A stretch of DNA of 64,000 nucleotides, taken from NCBI RefSeq assembly GCF_007922615.2, contig NZ_CP042301.2, positions 2,542,001 to 2,606,000 on the forward strand, read 5' to 3'. A program made the position numbers and the translations under genes. The notes beneath the pieces are model-generated. The model ran no database searches. It worked only from the letters and a program-made list of their open reading frames with translations, and was not told where the DNA came from. This DNA is from Nitratireductor mangrovi. Its GTDB lineage: Bacteria > Pseudomonadota > Alphaproteobacteria > Rhizobiales > Rhizobiaceae. This document shows, one piece after another, positions 26,742-36,106 of this stretch (its first letter is position 1; each line of letters begins with the position of its first letter).

Positions 26742-26769
26742 TGCATTGCAACATTCATATTGCATTGCA
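26742..26769 (-). promoter_or_regulatory. Tandem TGCATTGCA repeats upstream of phasin (candidate PhaR operator)
   Basis: The nonamer TGCATTGCA occurs at 26742-26750 and again at 26761-26769, 19 bases apart, close to two helical turns. Each copy is palindromic except at the centre. PhaR repressors of PHA genes are known to bind TGC/GCA-rich palindromes, so this fits a phasin operator; the binding protein is not in the window. Confidence 0.5.
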
Positions 26770-26857
26770 GCAAAGACGATATGCGGGGTTAACCAACCAA
26801 CCAGAATCCGCTCGCCAGTGCCGATCCGATTGTAGACCTTGGCAGATGTCTCTTTTA

Positions 26858-26872
26858 TTAACGAAACCTTAA
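26858..26872 (+). promoter_or_regulatory. Perfect CtrA box (TTAA-N7-TTAA)
   Basis: The sequence TTAACGAAACCTTAA is an exact match to the CtrA full-site consensus TTAA-N7-TTAA. It lies 33 bases before the ATG of the PAS sensor kinase. A TTAACC half-site is at 26789-26794. CtrA is the master cell-cycle regulator of alphaproteobacteria. Confidence 0.6.
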
Positions 26873-26905
26873 TGCCAGGGGTGGGGATCCCTTCGAATCC
26901 GGGTC

Positions 26906-29900
26906 ATGCGTATGGCGTCCAGCGAATATTCGTTCATCGACATTGCCGTCCTTGACGAGGTCCGCACCCGGTTTGCCGCCGGAGATGCGCTGGCGATCCT
27001 GTCGACCGACCTCGACGCAGTGATCTGGGCCAACGGGCCTGGCGCTCAGTTGTTCGGCTATCCCGACATAGAAGCGATCATGGGCGCGGCGGCGGGCCTT
27101 TCCGTGGCCCAGCGCCGCCAGATCGCGGCAACGCCCGGCTTTCCCGATATCGGCCGCGACCGGCCGCTGATGCTGCGTCTGGCGCGCGGCGCGTCGAGCC
27201 ATGCGGTGGGCTTTTATGCCAGCAGCGTCGAACTGCCCGATGGCGAGCGCGCGATCCTGCTCGCCGCGCCGGCGCCCGCGGCCGCCGCACGCGATCCGGT
27301 CGAGATCGCCCGCCGCGCCGTCTCGGGCTTCACCGAGGCCGGCTATTTCGCCGCGCTGGTCGGCGAAGGCGGCCGGCTGATCGCGGCCGCCCCCGGCTTC
27401 GAGACGCTCGACATCGCAGTCGACACCGTCGCCCGGCTGGTGAGCGAGGTCGCCCGCGAACGGGACCGCCTCGTCAAGCGCCGCATCTCCGCCGGCGGCA
27501 GGGAAATCCCGGCCGGTATCGCCCGGCTTGCCGACGATCCGCCGACGCATCTGCTGGTGGTGGTGGCCGACGCGGCAGCACCCGAAGCGGCCGAGGCTGG
27601 CGGCGAACCCGACGCTGAATCCGCCTCCGACAATACAGAGACCCCGGCTGCCACCGGCCCGGTGCAGGCAGACGCGGCCGTCGCTCCGGAGACCGCCCGT
27701 ACCGGGACGGACGCAATCGCGACCACGGACGCAGCCGACGATGGCGCCGGCGATCAGGCGGTAAGGCCGAAAGACGCTGGCAACGGCAATGGCCGCACTC
27801 ATGTCGACCGCTGGTATTTCGACAACGAGCAGCCTCCCGCGAGCAAAACCGTCGCTGCCGACGAAGCCAGGGAACCCGCTCCGACACTGGCCGATTTCGC
27901 CGGCGCGCAGCCGGTCCGCTTCGTCTGGCGCACCGACGCTGGCGGCCGCATCAGCGTCATCGCGGAAGAGTTCGCCAGGTCCGTGCGCATGAGGCCGGAC
28001 GAACTGGTCGGCCGGCCCTTCGCCGACATCGCCGTAAGCCTTGGCCTCGACCCCGACGGCGTCATCGCCGGGCTGCTGGCGCGCCGCGACACCTGGTCGG
28101 GAAAGACCGTTTCCTGGCCGGTGGCGGGGACCGCCATCCGCGTGCCGGTCGACCTTGCCGCGCTGCCGGTCTATGGCCGCGACCGCGGCTTCGAGGGCTT
28201 TCGCGGCTTTGGAATTGCACGCCTGACCGACGCCGAGGCCGGCAAGGAGCCGGCCGCGCCTGATGATGCCGGGACAGCCGAGCATGTGGAAGCCGACGAG
28301 CGCCCGACGAGCGGCGCGCAGGAAGCAGCCGCGGCAAACGAGCCCCGGGCAGAGACGACCGATGACGGGTCCGTAACCGAAGCGCCGGGCAAGGTGGTCA
28401 CGCTCGCCTCGCGCAGGGGCAAGGGAGCCGAACGGACGCTGTCGTCGAACGAGCACGACGCCTTTCGCGAGATCGGTTCGCAATTGCGGGCCGCCGCGAC
28501 CGAAGGAACCGCCGAGGCCGACGACGCCGAACGCCAGCGCCCCGCCGACAATGACGATCGTCGTGGCGACGAGACCGGTTCGCGCGAGGAGACGGCCGCG
28601 GCCGCCGACGCCCCTGAGGAAGCAGAGACCTCCGACGAGACCAAGGATCTGCCTCCCCGACTCGATGCTCCCGCCGCCGACGAGGCGGCGCCGGAGGCCC
28701 TCGCGGAGGACGAATCGGTCCCGCAGGATGGCAAAGCCGACGCGCCGACGCCTCCAGCGGCACATGACGAACCGCTTGCCGACGCAGCGGGCGCAGCTGA
28801 GGAGCGCGTCGAGGCGAGGCCGGCCCCGGTCGAGCCGCGCCTCGCTCCGGCCATGGAGGCCGGCAGGACACATGATGGCGGCCCGTTGTTTGTCGCCCCG
28901 ATGGCGACGAACCGCCCTGACGAGCCCACGGACACGAATGAGAGCGAGACGGGATTGGCAAAGGACGGTGATTCTATCCCGTCCGCCGACGACGACCGTT
29001 CAGCGCCGACGGCCATTGAGGATCGCAACGAGCATGGCGAGCCTGCGGCGGACGAACGCGCTGCCGATGCCAGCGCGGAAAGCGAAGATCGGCACAGCGA
29101 TGACCGCGACGGCGAGGACCTCGCCGACAGCGAAGCCGACCGCGTGATCAGCCTGCCCTCGGCCTTTGCCGCGGCGGGTGCCGAAGACGGGTTCCGCAAT
29201 CTCGGTGTGCCGGTGCTGGCCAGGCTGCCGATAGCCGTTCTGGTGCATTCGGGCGACGTCCTGCATTTCGGCAATGATGCCTTCTGGGAACTCACCGGCT
29301 ATCGCTCGCTCGACGAGTTGGACGAGGCCGGCGGTCTCGGCGCGCTGTTCGTCGAGCCCTACGAGGATGAGGAAACCCACGAGCCGGTCGGACGTGGCAC
29401 GGTGGTGCGGACGCGCGACGGCCGCGAATTCGCGGTACGGGCGCATTTGCAGTCGATCCCGTGGGCAAGGCGCAAGGCGCTGCTGCTGGCCATTACGCCG
29501 GCCGAGGTGGACCAACCGAAACCGGAGCCGGAAGCGATTGCGGAGACGGCGGCATTGAGCGCCGACGCCCGCGTCGCCGAAATGCGCTCGATCCTCGACA
29601 CGGCGACCGACGGCGTGGTGCTGATTGCCGAGGACGGGAAGATACGCTCGCTCAACGGCTCGGCCGAAGCCCTGTTCGGCTGCGAGAGCGCCCAGATGGC
29701 CGGAAAGCCGTTCACCTCGCTGTTCGCAGTCGAGAGCCAGCGGGCGGCGCGCGACTATCTCCAGGGCCTTTCCGACAATGGCGTTGCGAGCGTCCTCAAT
29801 GACGGGCGTGAGGTGATCGGCCGCGAATCGCAGGGCCGGTTCATCCCGCTGTTCATGACCATCGGCCGCCTGCCCTCCGGCGGCTTCTGCGCGGTCTTGC

Positions 29901-30676
29901 GCGACATCACCCAGTGGAAGCGCGCCGAGGAGGAACTGACCAAGGCGCGGGCGATGGCCGAGCGCTCCTCCTCCCAGAAGACCGACTTCCTGGCCAGGGT
30001 GAGCCACGAGATCCGCACGCCGCTCAACGCCATCATCGGCTTTTCCGAACTCATCCTCGACGAGAAGTTCGGCCCGATCGGCAACGAGCGCTATCGCGAC
30101 TATCTTCGCGACATCAACCGCTCCGGCAACCATGTGCTCGACCTCGTCAACGATCTGCTCGACATCTCCAAGATCGAGGCCGGCGAGCAGGAGATGGCCT
30201 ACGAGGCGGTGTCCCTGAACGACGCCTTGGGCGAAATCGTCGCCATGATGCAGCCGCAGGCCAATCGCGAGCGTGTCATCATCCGCTCGAGCTACGCCTC
30301 GCGGTTGCCGGACGTGGTGGCGGACATGCGCAGCATCCGCCAGATCGCGCTCAACCTGCTGTCCAACGCGGTGCGCTTCACGCCGCCGGGCGGGCAGGTC
30401 ATCGTCTCGACATCCTATGAAGCCAGCGGCGACGTGTTCTTGCGGGTGCGCGACACCGGCGTCGGCATGTCGTCGGCCGAGATCGACCAAGCACTGAAAC
30501 CGTTCAAGCAGATCAATTCGTTGAAGCGCAAGCGCACGGACGGCACCGGGCTCGGCCTGCCGCTGACGAAGGCGATGGTCGAAGCCAATCGCGCCCGGTT
30601 CTCCATCCACTCGACGCCCGGAGAGGGAACGCTGGTCGAGATCTGCTTCCCGTCGACACGCGTCCTGGCCGACTGA
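26906..30676 (+). CDS. Large multi-PAS sensor histidine kinase, PdhS/PleC/DivJ-like
   Basis: A 1256-residue cytoplasmic kinase without membrane segments. In order: a PAS-like segment near 30-70 (ILSTDLDAVIWANGPGAQLF), an acidic Ala/Asp/Glu/Pro-rich linker about 225-330, a PAS-like segment 335-440, a second acidic linker about 440-755, PAS near 770-880 (FGNDAFWELTGYRSLDEL), PAS near 890-1010, a HisKA domain with phospho-His1034 in SHEIRTPLNA, and HATPase_c (N box LLSNAVRF, G boxes DTGVGM and GTGLGLPL). The HisKA region, with GFSELILDEKFGPIGNERY, is of the PleC/DivJ/PdhS class that acts on DivK. Brucella PdhS is a soluble polar kinase of about 1000 residues, so a PdhS-like role is likely but unproven. 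A CtrA box precedes it. Confidence 0.82.
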   Translation: MRMASSEYSFIDIAVLDEVRTRFAAGDALAILSTDLDAVIWANGPGAQLFGYPDIEAIMGAAAGLSVAQRRQIAATPGFPDIGRDRPLMLRLARGASSHAVGFYASSVELPDGERAILLAAPAPAAAARDPVEIARRAVSGFTEAGYFAALVGEGGRLIAAAPGFETLDIAVDTVARLVSEVARERDRLVKRRISAGGREIPAGIARLADDPPTHLLVVVADAAAPEAAEAGGEPDAESASDNTETPAATGPVQADAAVAPETARTGTDAIATTDAADDGAGDQAVRPKDAGNGNGRTHVDRWYFDNEQPPASKTVAADEAREPAPTLADFAGAQPVRFVWRTDAGGRISVIAEEFARSVRMRPDELVGRPFADIAVSLGLDPDGVIAGLLARRDTWSGKTVSWPVAGTAIRVPVDLAALPVYGRDRGFEGFRGFGIARLTDAEAGKEPAAPDDAGTAEHVEADERPTSGAQEAAAANEPRAETTDDGSVTEAPGKVVTLASRRGKGAERTLSSNEHDAFREIGSQLRAAATEGTAEADDAERQRPADNDDRRGDETGSREETAAAADAPEEAETSDETKDLPPRLDAPAADEAAPEALAEDESVPQDGKADAPTPPAAHDEPLADAAGAAEERVEARPAPVEPRLAPAMEAGRTHDGGPLFVAPMATNRPDEPTDTNESETGLAKDGDSIPSADDDRSAPTAIEDRNEHGEPAADERAADASAESEDRHSDDRDGEDLADSEADRVISLPSAFAAAGAEDGFRNLGVPVLARLPIAVLVHSGDVLHFGNDAFWELTGYRSLDELDEAGGLGALFVEPYEDEETHEPVGRGTVVRTRDGREFAVRAHLQSIPWARRKALLLAITPAEVDQPKPEPEAIAETAALSADARVAEMRSILDTATDGVVLIAEDGKIRSLNGSAEALFGCESAQMAGKPFTSLFAVESQRAARDYLQGLSDNGVASVLNDGREVIGRESQGRFIPLFMTIGRLPSGGFCAVLRDITQWKRAEEELTKARAMAERSSSQKTDFLARVSHEIRTPLNAIIGFSELILDEKFGPIGNERYRDYLRDINRSGNHVLDLVNDLLDISKIEAGEQEMAYEAVSLNDALGEIVAMMQPQANRERVIIRSSYASRLPDVVADMRSIRQIALNLLSNAVRFTPPGGQVIVSTSYEASGDVFLRVRDTGVGMSSAEIDQALKPFKQINSLKRKRTDGTGLGLPLTKAMVEANRARFSIHSTPGEGTLVEICFPSTRVLAD

Positions 30677-30737
30677 GGCCCTACGCGGGGCACGCTGGAA
30701 GCTTACTGGAGCAAAAGAATCCAGATTTTCCAGATAG

Positions 30738-30767
30738 TTGACAAACGTAGTTTAGAATAATTCTAAA
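30738..30767 (+). promoter_or_regulatory. Irr (ICE) box overlapping the fbpA promoter
   Basis: TTTAGAA-TAA-TTCTAAA at 30751-30767 is a perfect palindrome matching the iron-control element bound by Irr in Rhizobiales. A TTGACA at 30738-30743 forms a good -35 element; with normal spacing the -10 falls inside the box near 30761-30767. Irr bound here would be expected to block transcription start, which is inference. Confidence 0.75.
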
Positions 30768-30875
30768 TTATTGATTTTGCTGCATTTTTCCTTGACGATC
30801 TGATATGGTTGGCCCATTAGGGGCCCGCCACGTGGCCCCACGCCGGCCGCAGGTTCGGGACAAGAGGAGACGTTC

Positions 30876-31928
30876 ATGACATTCGCGAGCTTTCGCCACA
30901 CCGCCATCGCCGCCTTCGCGCTGTCCTGCGGAATGGCCACCCTTGCCATGCCCGCTCAGGCCGACGGCGAGGTCAATATCTATTCCTATCGTCAGCCTGA
31001 CCTGATCAAACCGCTGCTCGATGCCTTCACCGAGAAGACCGGCGTGACCACCAATGTGCTCTTCCTGGACAAGGGGCTGGAGGAAAAGATCGAGGCCGAG
31101 GGCGCCAATTCGCCAGCGGACCTGATCTTCACCGTCGACATCGGCCGCCTTTCCAACGCCAAGGCGAAGGGGATCACCCAGGCGGTCGAGAACGAGACCG
31201 TCAACGCCAACATTCCCGCGCAGTACCGCGATTCGGAAGGCCACTGGTTCGGCCTGACCACCCGCGGTCGCGTGGTCTATGCGTCCAAGGATCGCGTCGA
31301 GCAGGACACGATCACGTATGAGGAACTCGCCGATCCCAAGTGGAAGGGCAAGATTTGCATCCGCAGCGGCCAGCACGTTTACAATTTGGCTCTCTTCGCT
31401 TCGATGGTCGCTCATCATGGCGAGGCCGAGGCCGAGAAATGGCTGACCGGGCTGAAGAACAATCTGGCGCGCAAGCCCGACGGCAATGACCGCGCACAGG
31501 CCAAGGCGATCTTCGCCGGCGAATGCGACCTCGGCATCGGCAACACCTATTATGTCGGTCTGATGCAGAACAACGAGAAGGAGCCCGAGCAGAAGGACTG
31601 GGCCAATGCCATGAAGGTGCTGTTCCCCAATTCCGGCGATCGTGGCACCCATGTCAACATTTCCGGCATGGCGCTGGCCAAGCATTCGCCGAACAAGGAC
31701 AATGCCCTCAAGCTGATGGAATTCCTCGCCAGCCCCGAAGGTCAGGAAATCTACGCCGAGCAGGTGTTCGAATACCCGATCGCGCCCGGTTCGGAAGCCT
31801 CCGACATCGTGAAGGGCTTCGGCGAGATCAAGCCCGACACGCTGCCGCTGGAAGAAATCGCCAAGAACCGCAAGACGGCATCGGAACTGGTCGACAAGAC
31901 CGGCTTCCAGGATGGCCCGGCAAGCTGA
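30876..31928 (+). CDS. fbpA: Ferric iron ABC transporter substrate-binding protein (FbpA/AfuA family)
   Basis: A 350-residue periplasmic binding protein. The signal peptide covers residues 1-29, cut near AQA|DGEV. The mature start GEVNIYSYRQPDLI and the paired tyrosines Tyr225-Tyr226 in GNTYYVGLM, which coordinate Fe3+ in this family, mark it as a ferric ion binder. The ATG at 30876 follows an AGGAG. A perfect Irr box lies 109 bases upstream. The permease gene follows after 102 bases, but no ATPase gene is present. Confidence 0.94.
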   Translation: MTFASFRHTAIAAFALSCGMATLAMPAQADGEVNIYSYRQPDLIKPLLDAFTEKTGVTTNVLFLDKGLEEKIEAEGANSPADLIFTVDIGRLSNAKAKGITQAVENETVNANIPAQYRDSEGHWFGLTTRGRVVYASKDRVEQDTITYEELADPKWKGKICIRSGQHVYNLALFASMVAHHGEAEAEKWLTGLKNNLARKPDGNDRAQAKAIFAGECDLGIGNTYYVGLMQNNEKEPEQKDWANAMKVLFPNSGDRGTHVNISGMALAKHSPNKDNALKLMEFLASPEGQEIYAEQVFEYPIAPGSEASDIVKGFGEIKPDTLPLEEIAKNRKTASELVDKTGFQDGPAS

Positions 31929-32030
31929 TCCGACAAGGGCGAGCCATGTCGGACGGGCCGGATCCTCGATCCGGCCCGCTCCGTATTTGCGGGCAATGAC
32001 GGACATCCCGCGCGCACGGGAGGCCGCGTC

Positions 32031-33731
32031 GTGAGCGCCGAAAGCGCGCCTGTGTTCGCCTTGGCTGAGACCGCGCCGCCCGCCCTTCGCGAGCGCTACC
32101 TCGGGGCAACCCTCGCGGCCGGCCTGATCGCGGCCGTCGTGCTGTTGCCGATCGCCGTCGTGGTCGGGATCGCGCTCTCCGGCAGCGGCGAAGACTGGCC
32201 GCATCTGGTCAGCAACGTCCTTCCGCAATCGACGGGCACGACCTTCGTCCTGCTGGCCATGGTCGCGGCCGGTTCGGCCTCGATCGGGGTGACCAGCGCC
32301 TGGCTCGTGGTGGCCTACGATTTTCCGTTGCGCCGCGTCCTGGCCTGGGCACTCGTCCTGCCGCTGGCGGTCCCCCCCTACCTCGCGGCTTATGCGTTCG
32401 GCGAGTTTTTCCTGTTCACCGGCCCCGTCCAGACCCTGTGGCGCGCGCTGTTCGGCTTCCAGACCGCCCGCGACTACTGGTTTCCAGACATCCGCAGCAC
32501 CACCGGCGCGGCGATCGTGCTGTCCTCGGTGCTGTTCCCCTATGTCTATCTGACGGTGCGCGTGGTCTTCATCATGCAGGGCCGCAACATCGCCGACGTG
32601 GCGAGGACGCTCGGCGCCTCGCCTTCCCGGGTGCTGTTCAAAATCCTGCTCCCCGTTGCCCGGCCGGCCATCATCGCCGGCACGGCGCTCGTGCTGATGG
32701 AAACGCTCAACGACATCGGCGCCGTCGAATATCTCGGGGTGCGCACGCTGACCTTCTCCGTCTTCACCACCTGGCTCAATCGCGGCAGCCTGGAAGGCGC
32801 GGCCCAGATCGCCATGGTCATGCTCGTGATCGTGCTCGGCCTGCTCTGGGCCGAACGCTGGGCACGACGCCACCGGCGCTTCCACGGCGCGCGCTCCACC
32901 CACATGAAGGCGCACCCGCCGCGCGTCAGGCTGAGGGGTGTCAGGGCCGGCCTCGCGACCGTCGCGGTCGTGGCGCCGGTCCTCACCGGCTTCGGCGTTC
33001 CGGCCTACGTCTTTGCAGGCTACGCCTCGCGGCGGCTGGAACAACTCGCCGAGCCTGCCCTGTTCGACGCCTTCCTCACCAGCGTGGTGACGGCCGGCAG
33101 TGCGGCGGTCGTCACCGTTTTGGCCGCGCTGGCGCTCGTCAACGCAACACGGCTCTCCCGTTCGGCGGCGGTCGGCGCGCTGGCGCGGCTGGCGTCCAGC
33201 GGATACGCCATGCCCGGCACGATCCTCGGCCTCGGCCTGCTGTTTTCACTGAGCCGGATCGACAATGTCGTCGACGCGCTGGCGCGGGAACATCTCGGCT
33301 TTTCGACCGGGCTGCTGTTCACCGGCAGCGCCGCGGCGGTGGTGCTGGCCTGTTCGGTACGGTTCCTGGCGCTGGCTGAAGGCGCCATCCATTCCGGCCT
33401 CGAAAAGCTGCCCCCGCATATCGACGAGGCGGCGCGCAGCCTTGGCCACGCGCCGGGCGCTACCGCCCGCAAGGTGCTGATCCCACTTCTGAAGCCGGCG
33501 CTCTTCACCGCCGCCGTTCTGGTCTTTGTCGACACCGTGAAGGAACTGTCGGCGACGATCCTGCTGCGGCCGTTCGGCTTCTCCACCCTCGCCACGCATG
33601 TCTACGAGAACGCTTCGCGCGGCGTGGTCGAGGATGGAGCGCTCGCCGCCCTGCTGATCATCTTGACCGCGCTCGTGCCGGTGGTGCTGCTGTCGCGGGC
33701 GCTGATGCGCGACGCCGAAGCCACTCTTTGA
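32031..33731 (+). CDS. fbpB: Ferric iron ABC transporter permease (fused two-domain FbpB)
   Basis: A 566-residue permease made of two homologous halves, each with about six membrane helices and an EAA loop that docks the ATPase: VARTLGASPSRVLFKILLPV near 185-204 and EAARSLGHAPGATARKVLIP near 466-485. This fused layout is typical of FbpB/SfuB-type iron permeases. It starts with GTG at 32031. A terminator follows 20 bases after the stop, so the expected FbpC ATPase is missing from this unit and must be supplied from elsewhere. Confidence 0.93.
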   Translation: MSAESAPVFALAETAPPALRERYLGATLAAGLIAAVVLLPIAVVVGIALSGSGEDWPHLVSNVLPQSTGTTFVLLAMVAAGSASIGVTSAWLVVAYDFPLRRVLAWALVLPLAVPPYLAAYAFGEFFLFTGPVQTLWRALFGFQTARDYWFPDIRSTTGAAIVLSSVLFPYVYLTVRVVFIMQGRNIADVARTLGASPSRVLFKILLPVARPAIIAGTALVLMETLNDIGAVEYLGVRTLTFSVFTTWLNRGSLEGAAQIAMVMLVIVLGLLWAERWARRHRRFHGARSTHMKAHPPRVRLRGVRAGLATVAVVAPVLTGFGVPAYVFAGYASRRLEQLAEPALFDAFLTSVVTAGSAAVVTVLAALALVNATRLSRSAAVGALARLASSGYAMPGTILGLGLLFSLSRIDNVVDALAREHLGFSTGLLFTGSAAAVVLACSVRFLALAEGAIHSGLEKLPPHIDEAARSLGHAPGATARKVLIPLLKPALFTAAVLVFVDTVKELSATILLRPFGFSTLATHVYENASRGVVEDGALAALLIILTALVPVVLLSRALMRDAEATL

Positions 33732-33750
33732 CATCAAAGCCGCGGCGGCA

Positions 33751-33783
33751 AAAAAAGAAGGCGCCCGGAGGGACGCCTTTTAG
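33751..33783. terminator. Bidirectional intrinsic terminator between fbpB and acsA2
   Basis: AAGGCG at 33758-33763 pairs with CGCCTT at 33774-33779, with an extra CCC/GGG pairing in the loop. The stem is flanked by a T run on the plus-strand 3' side and by six A on the 5' side, so it can terminate transcripts from both directions. Confidence 0.8.
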
Positions 33784-33985
33784 CTTCTAATTGGGCTGTC
33801 ACGCGAGGACTTGAGCGAATGCGTTTGCCTGTCACCAGGCTCGGAGAACCTCCGTCAAGTTACGCACGAATATCGGCATATCGCCTTAACAAAACCTTAC
33901 CCCGATGCGCCGCTCTTTACCGAAGTGTACCACTTCTTCCACTTAGGTAAATTTCGCGTTGGTAAAGCATTAACCATCGCGGGGC

Positions 33986-35944
<1,959 letters not shown>

Positions 35945-36106
35945 ATAGAACCTCCGAGATTGGTGGCGCGGTTATGCATGCTGCGCCGCCTTCGGGCAAG
36001 ATATCGTCAGGCGGTGGCGTGATCGCGCCATCGCGGGGCCACAATGGCTTGAAATGCCATCGGTCTCGTGCAAAGCGGGCAACGGCGTCGGGGTCGCTCC
36101 GGGCGC

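Noticed and set aside
25820..26872. A 350-codon open frame running across the tRNA-His and phasin genes
   Set aside because: It passes through a tRNA gene and antisense to the phasin, so it cannot be a real protein gene.
26858..28873. A 671-codon open frame on the minus strand opposite the sensor kinase
   Set aside because: It mirrors the Asp/Glu/Ala-rich linker of the kinase gene; the translation is low-complexity Gly/Arg/Val and has no start context.
30768..33044. A 758-codon open frame on the minus strand opposite fbpA and fbpB
   Set aside because: It spans two genuine genes and their gap in antisense, with His/Gly/Arg/Asp-rich translation typical of shadow frames.
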